In this document: piece after piece, positions 10,901-21,600 of the stretch | How positions within the stretch are numbered: the stretch's first letter is position 1 | Layout: every line of letters begins with the position of its first letter | Assembly (NCBI GenBank): GCA_032358255.1 | Contig: JAULBX010011100.1 | Location: forward strand, 270,294 to 334,293 | Direction of reading: 5' to 3' | Origin: Heterotrichella gracilis | Lineage: Eukaryota; Sar; Xanthophyceae; Tribonematales; Xanthonemataceae | DNA: 64,000 bases | Translations under genes and position numbers: made by a program | The notes under the pieces: model-generated | Databases searched by the model: none | What the model was told of the DNA's origin: nothing | Seen by the model: the letters and a program-made list of their open reading frames with translations, nothing else

Positions 10901-11799
10901 AACATGCTTGACAACGGCATGAACGTGGGTCTGGGGGTGGATGGCAGCGCATCGTCGGACGCAGGCCACCTACTCATGGAGGCGCGCATGTCCATGCTGC
11001 TGCAGCGCGCGGCAGGTGAGCAAGGGAAAACCCTACACCCTGCATCCACAATCCCAAATCCTGCTTTCCTTTGTCCATGCTGCGGCAGCATGGGGCAGGT
11101 GGTAGGTAGGCGCCTGGCAACCGCATGTAGTTTGAATGCACTAGGCCTCATCACCAGCTATCTGGGCAAAGTACTGCCTCCCAGGTGCTGCTGCCTGTCA
11201 TGACCCGCGCTTTTTACTGCAGGAAACCCTAAGGGTTTGAGTGCCAGGGAGGCGCTGCGGATCGCCATCAAAGGGGGCGCCAAGAACCTGGGCCGCACCG
11301 ACATCGGCGAGATTGCGCCCGGCTTCGCCGCCGACTTTGTCGCGTGGCGCACCGACACCGTCAACTTTGCGGGTGGCCTGTACGACCCAGTGGCTGCGCT
11401 GGTACTGTGCACTGCGGGTGCTGACTCAGCAGACTGGGTGCTCATCAATGGCGATGTGGTGGTGAAGAATGGCAAGTTCACGACCATCGATGTGGAGGTA
11501 TGGCCAGCGCCTGGATGTGTTTTGGAGTGGTGTGTTGTTGGGCATTGGCTATTCTGGGGCATGGCGCTGTCGTAGGGTTCAGGGTTCTTCTGGACCGATG
11601 CATTGTTCAGGGTTATGGGGTCTCTGCACTGCCTGGTCTTGCTTATTTGCTAATGAAGATTGAAGTATTACCAAACAACCAAATTACTCGTATTTGCTCC
11701 TTGGTTGTGCAGGAGCTGGTGACTGAGCACAACAAGCGGTCTGCCCGCATCTGCTCATACATCCCAGACTACGTCATCCCAACCGATCAGTTGTCCTGA
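7909..11799 (+). CDS. 8-oxoguanine deaminase-family amidohydrolase
   Basis: Nine exons (7909-8077, 8402-8514, 8696-8752, 9064-9253, 9830-10109, 10456-10589, 10884-11015, 11223-11497, 11713-11799) join in phase to 478 aa, a normal length for the family. It belongs to the TRZ/ATZ amidohydrolases, TIM-barrel metal enzymes that hydrolytically deaminate ring heterocycles. Metal and catalytic residues are present: H81-x-H83 in NTHHHMFQ, H246 in [11 protein letters not shown]283 in WFAHCVMLD and D334 in [11 protein letters not shown]. The run [10 protein letters not shown], then [18 protein letters not shown], is typical of bacterial 8-oxoguanine deaminases; hydroxydechloroatrazine ethylaminohydrolase is the close alternative. 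Likely role: clearing oxidised guanine in the cytosol. Introns 4 and 7 carry telomere-like tracts, and intron 4 also holds copies of exon borders. The first Met fits the family N-terminus, but a 5' non-coding exon is possible. Confidence 0.85.
9233..9372 (+). repeat. duplicated exon-4/donor border with TTTAGGG-like tract
   Basis: The last coding bases of exon 4 plus the donor (9233-9288, from TGAGCCTGGGCCAGAGCAA) recur at 9321-9371, now with CAACAG in place of CAAAGG, which removes the donor. Between and after the copies lie degenerate TTTAGGG units. Confidence 0.8.
9631..9873 (+). repeat. triplicated exon-5/acceptor border with CCCTAAA tracts
   Basis: Three copies of a unit starting CAGGCGGCCTGCCCCC and running through AGCATCTGC-AGGA-GAGCC begin at about 9631, 9719 and 9828. 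Only the third continues into the open reading frame of exon 5. Runs of CCCTAAA-like repeats and a CCCTACWTCATT spacer separate the copies. The first two are decoy acceptors followed by out-of-context sequence. Confidence 0.85.
11224..11238 (+). repeat. telomere-like inverted unit inside coding exon
   Basis: AAACCC-TAA-GGGTTT at the very start of amidohydrolase exon 8 encodes part of GNPKGL, at a spot where related enzymes have a variable loop before the conserved REAL helix. It joins one CCCTAAA-type and one TTTAGGG-type half. Confidence 0.6.
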
Positions 11800-13295
11800 G
11801 CTCATCGGGCTCATTGACTGGCAAGTAATGTTCACCGGGGCACAGCCGTGGGTGCCAGAAGGGTCTGTGCGCCGACGACCATGCACACTTTTGACAACAC
11901 ATCAATACGCGCTACCTATCTATGCTTTGCACGGCCTTTTGGACGCTTGTAGTTTGGCCTTTTGGTCTGTTGTTACCCTGAAGTTGATCTGGGCTCTAGT
12001 GGCCACAGCTGTTGCAATGCACCTGTGTCCTCACCAAGCCCACCCACATTGCATTAGGCTGTGTCGGTGGTAGTTTTCCCGCCATGTTTTGGGCTCTGCC
12101 TCTTTCTCTGAATTCTGCTATATTTGTGTCTTGAGGACAAAATTTGTGGGATGAGGGGAGGTGTGGGGTGCTTTCTTTGGCGCACAGTTTTGTTGTTTAT
12201 TTGTTCCTGCCGTGACTGTTCCTTTGCAAGTTGGGTGCTGATCCCATGACTGCGGCTGTGGCGTGTTTTCAGTGCGCTCAAGTTGAGCATTTAAACACAA
12301 GTACTTTGTTTACTTTGATGCACGCCCTGTTGTTTTGGATCCTAAACGATTAGGATGACAGTTGGTGGCCCAGGGACCAGCAAGGGTTTAGCGTTACGGT
12401 TTAGGGTACTACAATACCAGCTCAAGGCGTTGCATGCACATACAGGTGTCGGCAAGCTGGGCACGTTCAAAGCTTGTAATTTTTGCCCTCGACTCTTCTC
12501 ACTCAAGATAAACACAAATTGATTTTCAAAGCAGCTCAGAGCTCTTGACTCACAACTCACAGCTTTCAAACCAAGCCTATATTGGCCTGCCGTAATCATG
12601 CTCACCAGCAGGTTTAGCTTGAAAAGCTAGCTAGCTACAGAACCCTGCCTAGGCTGGAGCTCCAGTCCAAGAGGTGGCATGCCCTGCGACCAATCCTACA
12701 GCCTTGAAGGGCATTTGCGAAACCCTACTCCAAGGGCCCATATCAAACCCTAGCAAGTGAACTTCCAAACCAGAGCCAGGGTTACGTAGCCAGTGGGTAC
12801 GCTAAAGGATTATGCGCACACCCTAAACCCAAACCGGTTGTGACGTCCGTACCTTCTTTCTTTGTGGACAATCGCGGTGTTGTGTTGTGAGATCACGTCT
12901 AGTTGTGGAGTCGCTGGCTCCGTATGCATGCATGCATGCAGCAAACATTTTTCCTTGTACCTACTCTGTACAACACGCAAACAGCTGTCTTCCAATTGGC
13001 AACTATAAACAGCCTTTGAACTACCGGAACCAAGCCAATGATTGGGCAAGGAGTGGGCACTGTAATATGCAGTTCAGGGGTCCCTCCACTGCTATCGCCC
13101 ACTGCACCCAGCAAACGCCGGGGTCACAGGTTTGCCACGAAGCACATACCCCAGCACATCACGCCACCGTTGGTGTGCCATGTGGCCGCCCGCGAACCCA
13201 CACAGGTATGCCACCCTTCGCGGTTGCAGACCACATTGCTGCAAACATGTGTACACCACCCCTTGGCGAGGTAAGCAACACCTCCTGCACTGTAG
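11800..13295 (+). other. spacer between amidohydrolase and Rieske gene
   Basis: Contains the amidohydrolase 3' flank, scattered CCCTAAA/TTTAGGG-like units (for example near 12385, 12720 and 12820) and a CATGCATGCATGCATG run at about 12924. The 5'-most exon or exons of the Rieske gene probably lie in 13038-13274 (open frames ending at donors GTATGC 13205 and GTAAGC 13271), but I could not choose among them. Confidence 0.45.
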
Positions 13296-16200
13296 GCCAC
13301 GCAGCAGCCTTTGCGGTGCGAAGACTGGCCCAGTGCAGGTCTTTCAATTGAAGAGGTAACTAAATATCCAGCGTGGTTAAATGATTACGCTTGGGTAGCA
13401 AAGCCTCTGTCTGACAGCCACCAGATAAATGAGTAGGGTAGGGTTGGAAGAGCAGGCACTTGTATTTTCATTTCCCCTCCTATCTGCCTGCGTAGGCTCA
13501 CACAATTCCGCGGTCCTGGTATGTGAGCCCTTCAATGCAAGACATCGAGGAGGAGCTGGTGTTCAAAAGAAACTGGCAGGTATCCATGAAGCCAAGCAGT
13601 CCCTTGCTGCCCGAGACGGCAAGGTTATTGACTTACGTGAACAGCAACCGACAGCAAACCACAAAGAACAGCAAGCACAAACGAAGACAGTTGTCATTGA
13701 ATTTGTGCTTTCTGTTGTTGGTAGTCTGCTGTCGTGTGCTGTTGTCTTCAGTCAATAATACTGCAGTTACTGCATGGGTTTGCCTGCAAGTGAACCGCAA
13801 ACCCTAAACCCTGAACCCTAATCGGGGGGTTGCTGACGCGTGGCTGTCTGGGTTGGCTGCAGGCGGTGGGCACCTCTATTGGATTGCAAGAAGCAGGGGA
13901 CTACTTCACGGGGCTATTCATGGAGGTGCCCTACGTGGTGTGCAGGGACGGCAGCGGGGCCTTGCAAGCCTTCTACAATGTGCGTCAAACTCACAGCAAT
14001 TCTCTTGCTCTTGCATACCATTTCAGCGGTTTTTTAAAGGCTGTAGCCAGGCTACAGCCAGGTGTCTGCGCATGCTGCTCAAGCAGCAAATGCTAAAATG
14101 TAGCGGTTTTCTTTTGTTTTGCTAATACCAGTGGGGGGGCGTTGGCACTGCGCCACCGTTCAATAAGTTGTCAGCGTGTGGTAATATGTTGGGTGCTTGC
14201 AGGTTTGTCCACACCATGCGGGGCAGGTTGCCTTTGGTGAAGGGCGCAAGTCGCAATTCACCTGCTGCTACCATGGGTGGACTTTTGGTGAGCCCAGATA
14301 TTCCACAGATTACACAGATTTGCACAAATTATGCATTGAATGTTGGCATTCTGCTTCACTCTAGGCAGGCAAGGTTGCAAGCGGGGCTTTGTGGTACTGG
14401 ATTGACCCGGGGGTTTGTTGCTTTGTGCAGGTTTGCAGGGGGATTTGCGCCGCGCCCCAGGGATTGAGGGTATCAAGCATTTCGACCCCTCGAAATTCTG
14501 CCTCACCCCCATCCCCCTCCAAAGTTTTGGCCCCTTCATCTTCCTGTGGTTTGGCAGGTGTGATGTGAATTTTCTTTGCCTTCAGAGCGCGATTTGCACT
14601 TTGCATGCCTCCCCGGGACCGGGAAATCGCCCCGCCCGGGAGTTGTCTATGGCGCTTCGGCGTTGCGGCAGGCTTTCATCATTATTCTGTTATTGTGTGA
14701 TGTGTGCATGACACTGGCACACCCACACACATCGAGGCATGAAACATACCACGTGCGGCTCACCACCACAATCAGAACAGCTATCGGATAGATATGGATA
14801 TGTAATATGGACACATATATACCAGTCACAAATTGAGCATATTGCCGTTTTGTGTATGGTGCTATCTGTGCCCTAATGGCCCATTGTGATTTGCAGCACC
14901 CCTCCAACGCATGATATTGAGAGCTGGCTTGGGGAAGGTGGCGCCGCGGTTGCTGCGGCGGGCATCAATGAGCCCTCGCTGGTGTCAGTGACAAGGGTGG
15001 AGTATGATGTGAACTGCAATTGGAAGGTCTACCTGGACAACTATTTGGTGCGCAATTTGCATTTGGTGCTCTGGAAAATTTGCCATGGTTGTTTGCCATG
15101 TATGGATGCCCTATAAGGCCAATACCAGCAAATGCATGGAGAAATGCAGCATAATCATGGAGAGGACCGCAGCAATGGAAATCATCAGAGGTTTCATCTA
15201 CGGATGGCATTCTCTGGAATGTTCACTAGTGTGCATTTGTGCCTAACGGTTCCTGGGTTTTTATTCGACTTATCTGGTGTGACCTGTGCCTTGCCTTGTC
15301 CCACAGGATGGCGGCTACCACGTGGCGGTTGTGCACCCCGCCCTCACCAACGCGCTTGACATGGACACCTACCACAGCAAGGTGTATGAGGTGGTCAATG
15401 TGCAGACAAGCGAGGCAGCCAAGGCAGATGCGGTGCCAAATGACTTTGACATGCGCACGGCAGGCAAGTGTTCGCTCGCATGCATGCATGTCCGCATCAG
15501 TGCTATTGGCAGGTGGAGAATGCCTACCTTTTAGACACCTAGGCGCAGCACTCTCAAAGCAGGAACTTGGTTTCAATTGCACCCTTGCATGAGAAGGCAC
15601 CAGGGCAGTGCATTCAACACATGCCGGCATGCCAGCCGCTGTGACCTGATATGGGTATTACGCTGCGGCAATCTGCATTATACAAGCTGTGATTAATGCT
15701 GGCGCTTTTTATATCTGATGCCACACATGGGCCCATGGATCTAGTCTCATGGGCATGCGATGAAAATGAGCATCAATCCTCATGCAGCACAACGCTGTTT
15801 ACTTGCTATGCCCCGCACCTGCAGGCAAGCCGCCCTTCTACGCCTGGCTCTACCCAAATTTCATGGTCAACATCTACGGGGAAGGACTCATGGAGATTAA
15901 CATCGTGCTGCCGTTGGCCGCCAACCGCTGCCGGGTGGTCTACGATTTCTTCGCCCCCCTTGCCATGGTGGAAGGCAACACTGACTACATACAGGAGAGC
16001 TTAAACTGCAGCGATGTGGTCCAGCGGGAGGATATGGCCATTTGCGATGTGGTGCAGCGCAACCTGGCCTGCGGGGTGTATCAAGCGGGCAGGTAGGGAG
16101 CTGGTGTGGCTGCTGCAAAGTCATTCCTGCTGTGCCGGTCTTGAATTCTGCTTCACAATTGCAGATAGGGCATGCATTGCGTGCATGCATTGCGTGCATG

Positions 16201-16722
16201 CGTTAAGAATCCCACGTGCATGCATGCATTGCTTGCGTGCATTAATCCCACGTGCATGTTCGATCTTTTGTACCAAGGCGAACCATAAACCCTAAAACCC
16301 CTTGCATGCCATATGGTGTACGGTAGCTTCAAGCTTGTGCACTGATGCTATGCCACATACATCACATCGCATCATACACATCTGCTGCATTCAAGGACCC
16401 TGGGCATCCATATGCACATAGGTAGTGCATTCCAGCAACACGGCGAGATAAGCAGTCGGCCTTGAGCATGCTGCGCCGAGCAGTTTGGCATGCACTCTTA
16501 TGATGTGCACTTGATAGCACATCATCACAACCATCATCCGCCACGATGCATCGGCATCCTGGTTCTTGAGGCTGTGTGCAGGTACTTAAGATGAGAATCG
16601 TAGTAATTTATTCATTTCAATAATTATTCGTGCGCAGGTATGCCCCACGCTGGGAGACACCCATGTTCCACTTCCACCAGCTGCTGCACAGGGACCTGTG
16701 CCAGCGCAGCGCAGACCGCTAG
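13296..16722 (+). CDS. choline monooxygenase-like Rieske oxygenase (N-terminus open)
   Basis: Nine exons (13296-13355, 13496-13579, 13863-13979, 14203-14287, 14431-14557, 14897-15047, 15307-15463, 15825-16092, 16638-16722) give 377 codons. The first begins after an acceptor, so a 5' exon, possibly with a transit peptide, is missing. Order: IPRSWYVSP and WQAVG entry segments, then the Rieske [2Fe-2S] site (C89-P-H91 and C108-C-Y-H111, counted from 13296). Next comes the mononuclear iron site NWKVYLDNYL-DGGYHVAVVH (H213, H218), then LYPNFMVNIYG and RCRVVYDFF. The DNYLDGGYH and LYPNFM signatures are those of plant choline monooxygenase, which oxidises choline to betaine aldehyde in plastids on the way to glycine betaine. 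Related Rieske oxygenases act on other quaternary amines, so the substrate is inferred. The intron after 15463 appears to be GC-AG (GCAAGT donor). Confidence 0.82.
13796..13822 (+). repeat. CCCTAAA-like tract before Rieske exon 3
   Basis: Three degenerate CCCTAAA units lie 40-65 bp upstream of the acceptor at 13861. No flanking exon-border copy is visible here. Confidence 0.6.
16170..16260. repeat. CATGCATG-rich short repeat block
   Basis: GCATTGCGTGCAT occurs twice in a row (from about 16174 and 16186), and AATCCCACGTGCATG twice (16208 and 16244), in the last intron of the Rieske gene. The block is built around self-complementary TGCATGCA cores. Confidence 0.65.
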
Positions 16723-18652
16723 GTGCTGCCAGCCTGCGGCGTGGCAGACAGAATCAAAACCAAGCAAATCTGAGGGCAGCGTGCGTTCAGCACTGAGAGC
16801 AGGGTGCGTTCAGCGCTAACGCGGGTAAGGCACACAGTTTATTAATGTATGCAAAATTCATACGTGGCAATATTGGCAATAACTGCAGGGTGCAGTGGTG
16901 CGAGTGCGTGGGGTTGCACTGGTATTTTTCTATAATATCTTACATTTACAATCATCAGAAAGGCTTTATTCAAGCACCAGTTTCTCTTTTGAGTTCTTCA
17001 TCATGGTTTCAGGGCGTGTGGGCTTGTGCCGCGTAGCATGTGTACAGCATGCCACGTTTGTGAAATATTGACATCAAGCATATGTATGCATGCATTTGTT
17101 TTATCTATTTCTTCCCTTTCACTTGGGTAGTTTTTGCCTCCTGGCGTGTGACTTGTGACGTTGCGGATGCAGTTGGCCGACAGTTGCACCTCAGTCTGGC
17201 CCCACGCTTCTTGCGTTTGTAAACAAGTTTGCCTGTAGATGTACTAGTGGGATTTGGATCATATCAGGTTGTGGTGGATACCAACATGGACAGATGGACT
17301 CTTGATGTTCCTGTATGAAAGGCGTTAGGATCCTTCATGATCTGAGGTGTGGCGCCATTTCAAATGCGCCATCCCAATGTGCCATCGTAATGCCCAGCGG
17401 CGGCGCCAGGTTGAGATGCCATATCCTGAGGCAAGAAAACTTCTCCACTGAAGAGCTCAACCTGGTCGTACTGAAGCTTTGCTCCTTGTAGCTGACTGAG
17501 TAGCAATTTTCCCCTTTTAACGCCACAAAATCTGCCGGGAAGTTCTACAATCGACGCCTCCCCGGGATTCGAACTGTACCTGTGACAGTCAAGGAATAAA
17601 AATCCCACGCACTTTCGGGCGTACCAGACCGAAGCGGCCTTATCGGCAACCCTGTTTTGCTTCGTTCTTTGCGCTTTGCACGAAGCCCAAGAACGTTCTG
17701 TGGCACCTCCATATGCCTTTAGTGTAGTAAACCCAGCTTTAGTGGCGATAAATAGGAAGGCACGGCGTCCACCCGCTGCACCCTCTAGACTTACCCCGGC
17801 GGGGCTGCTGCCTCCAACCCAGCTGGCTCGTCACCCCTTGAAAAGGTACAGTGACGCATTGTGAGTTGCTGCCGTAGGAACGCAGGCTGCCAGTAAGTAT
17901 CAGGATATGTGGAAGTGTATAGAACCTACCTGCACGTGGGCCTGCAAGCGGACTTTGGCTGGTTCCCTCGTTGGGTGAGATGGGGCCATATGGCATGCAC
18001 CTGTTCAGCGTGGGGCAGTGGGGTCCCAGAGTGTTTTGCGCAACAACTATGCTACGAGCATAACGTGTAGCCCACCTGTGCAGGCTTTTAGCTTATCATC
18101 AAGCGGCAAGCCCGGAGCATCGCAACTGCCCAAGGTCGCTGGCAGCCTGGCATGAGCGAATCGGGCTGGATATGTCCCACCATGCCTTTATGATACACTA
18201 TTGGCACGGCTCCCTAGACAGAAGCAGCCACCCAGAATAAGGGCGCCATAAACGCCTAGGAGCGGCGTCTAAGGTCACAGTCTTGCATAGATACAGACTA
18301 CCCAGACCCGGCGACGATCGCACCTCCTCTGATTGGCAACAACCACCAACCTTCTCGAACGCCAAGGCACACACACACCTCTTCACCATGTACATCAGCG
18401 GCAAAGCCTCGGAGATCTTGACCCTGACCTTGCTGCCGGCTGGCGTCACGCAAGTGCGCTTCAGCCTGATGACACCAGGTGCGCGCATGTGGGCAGATGT
18501 GGGACCCCGGTCCACCCTGATCGCGAAGTTTCGCGAGACAGCATCGCCGCATTGCACGACGCACGCACCCTTCCGTTGATGCAGCCCTGCGCTTCTACTT
18601 AATTAAACGCCTTGGACAACTGCAACCGCATATACATGACTAACTTCCGGTC
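16723..18652 (+). other. intergenic stretch, no supported gene
   Basis: About 1.9 kb. It holds a tRNA-like remnant on the minus strand (about 17540-17645, with a GTTCGAATCCC box but no cloverleaf). A 98-codon plus-strand open frame at 18283-18579 has no start context, exon partners or family resemblance. The promoter of the RWP-RK gene should lie at the right end. Confidence 0.4.
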
Positions 18653-21600
18653 ATGATTATACAATCCCCTCGCTTGTTTGCTGCCTACCAAATGGGACAT
18701 GTTTTTGCTTGCCTAGGGCTACTGAGCGAGCGCCCACTGAAGCCAGTGCCCCAGCTCAAGATGGTCTTCTCCAGCGCCCCAGCAGCCCCTTTGGAGGCCC
18801 ACTCTGGCGCACCAGCAGCTCCCCAGAGGGCCTCCGCCTGCAGTTGTGCCAGCCAGAGCCCACCTCTCCACCACGTGCGCAGCGCTGTGATCATGGCCCC
18901 AACACCCTGCAGCTCTGGCAGCCCCAGCCTCGCCACCGACTGCCTGACCACCCTCCCACGGGCGAGATCCCAGCAGGCAGTCTCGGGCTTGAGCTTCAGC
19001 ACTGCAGCAGCTCCACACAGCCCCCGCTCCCCCGAAGCCTTCACAGCCATAGTCACCAAGGCCTCAAACAGGGCCACCCCAAGGGTACCAAGCGACTTTT
19101 CTCCCTACTTGAGCCCGCTTGTGAACATGCCGTTCCTGAACGAGGCCTCCCCGCGCATCACCAAGGCGATGGTGACTGACCATGGTCTGCCAGCCTGTGT
19201 GGTGGACCTTCCTGACGCGCAGGCAGCTGCCAAGCTCCTGGAGAACATCTGCCTTGACGTCACCAAGCCCGCGTTTGCTGACGAGGTAACTTGGATATAC
19301 AGCGACAACACTGGCCTTGGGCATGTGTGGCATCTTGCCTCCTTGGCAATGTTAACTGTGCACTGAAGTCATGTCTCACAGTGGCCCTATCATGCTTGTT
19401 TGATTAATATCAACCTTGAGCCTTATTGTAACCACCCACTCTGCGTGCAGCCCTTCATCTTCGATGAGAGCAAGTGGCACCATTATGGCGACATGGGCGG
19501 CCAAGGCCACCCCTATTCCCTCAGCCCCGTGCTGCCAATCCCCACCCTCAACATCGCCAACCAGCCCCAAGCCGCTCCCCAGAAACCCTTCACCAGCACC
19601 GGGTCCCAGAACAGCTGCATGAAAGAGGTCAGCGCCACAGGCGCAGGGTCCCAGTCCACCCCCGCAGCGTCTGAGCCCAGCCTCTACCTGCCCGCCACAC
19701 AGCGGAAGGGCACAGGCACCAAGCCAGGGAGGCACGCCAGGAGCTGCAGCGGGGATGAAATCAGCTCCGCCGTCACCGCCACCCACAGGCGCAGCGCCAT
19801 CACGTACACCCATCCCAGGGGCCGCAAGAGGAAGGCGACAGCCGCAACTCCAAGTGGTGCGCACCCTAAACCCTACACCATTGCCAACCCTAAACCCTAA
19901 CCCTCTCATAGCTGCAACTCTGCCACTGCGTGCTTTCTGTGCTCAATTGAGCCCCGTGTTTACCAACCTGTGCACGTTGTCAGCGCTTTCTTTATTAGGG
20001 AATTAGGGGTTAGGGTTTAGGGATTTCCACCCTCCATGCATATCTTGCTCCCACAGCCTGTAGATGCGCATCATCAGCAAGCTTCCATCCACGCCATCCC
20101 ACCCATTGTTATCTTCCCCAACCAACGGTTCCCGCACATTTGTGTGCAGGCAGCATCCCCAAGCGCCAGACGCGCGCCAAGCCCCGCGTCAAGTACCACG
20201 ATAGCGATTACGATGATGAGGACTACATGGAAGATGAAGAGGATGACTCGGACAGCAACGAGGACTGCGTGGCCAAGCATGTGGCTGACACCATCGCTCG
20301 GGAGTCGGTCAGGGATGAGCAGGAGGTGGACATGCGCTGCACGGTGACTGCTGTCCCGGGGCTTGGTGAGGGTGAGACGCACATCTCCTCCTACAGCAAG
20401 GTCATCAAGGGGGCAAGCACCATGAGCGCCAAGGTGGGGAGGGCATGTGGGCGGTAGGCGGTGTGCTGGGGTGCATGCAAAGCTGGCGGGTGGCTGCCTT
20501 TTGATTGGAGGCCTTGCACAATTCTTTCTTGGGTCCCCACATGCCAAACCTTAAACCCTACACCCTAACCCTCACTCCTGCTGTCCCAACTCCAAGATAT
20601 GCATGTCTCCCATCCACAACCCACAATAGTGGCCATGCAATAGACCAACCTTTCCCTCTTTGCTGCAGTCTTTGGCCATCTACGCTGCCAGCATCGGCGC
20701 CTCTGGTGTGCCATCGGATCTCGAGGAGGTGCTGACCATGCGCCTGGGCCAGGAGCCTGATGACATCATCGTGGAGGGTGACACCTGGCAGCCGGAGTCG
20801 CCAGACTCGCCCATGGCAATGTGCCTCCCGTGAGTGCCGCCCACCCATGTCCATGCGATCACATGGACCATGTGAATGATGATATGACATGACATGACCA
20901 TGCAAGTGTGATCATGCTATTCGTTTTCCAAGGGCCTTGAAAACTGCAAACGCGCCATTGCATGCACTAACTGCTCACCAGCCCCTGTGACAGTCCCCCC
21001 CAATGTGCCACTCAATCACCCCATCTTAATCCCCCTCTGCAGCTTGAAGGACGGAGCCCTCCACAAGGCCCTAGGCAGCCACGTCACCCCCACCAAGGGT
21101 GCGCAGCCCGGCAGTGCCCTGGGGCTGTCAGCCATTGGCCGCAACGGCTCAGCCGCAGACCTCGACCCCCGCAGCGTGACCCCCGGCAGTCGTGGGCGGC
21201 GCATGGTACGCCCCGCACATAGCAATTTGTTCACTGCTGGCGATGAGCTGAGCGAGGATGAGGACTTTGACGATCAGGATGACGAGGATGACGAAGGTAT
21301 GCTCCTAGTTCATCTGATAATGTCTATATACCATCAGATTATGTTTTTAACTGCCCACTGCCATGTCATGTGCGTTTCTCAGGTGGAGTGCATTCCTCAA
21401 TGGCCGCTTCTACCCAGTTTGCACCCCTGTACAGTTGTGAAGCGGTTGCCATGTTTTAGCTCTCCGTAAACCTGTTTACAATGCTGCGCCTGGCCATGCT
21501 CAGTAGCCGTGCATGTGGCTGTTGTACAACATAGCTGGCTTGGTACGCATGTGTAGTAATGTGGCGTGATTGGCGCGCTGGTGGTCAGACCATTCACCAT

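Noticed and set aside
17540-17645. Minus-strand tRNA-like segment with GTTCGAATCCC and a box-A-like GGTACGCCCG
   Set aside because: The bases around the T-loop do not form a 5-bp stem and no acceptor stem or anticodon arm folds; at most a tRNA or SINE relic.
18283-18579. 98-codon plus-strand open frame (and an overlapping 119-codon minus frame)
   Set aside because: Part of it (MYISGKASEILTLTLLPAG) looks protein-like, but both strands are equally open and nothing connects it to neighbours.
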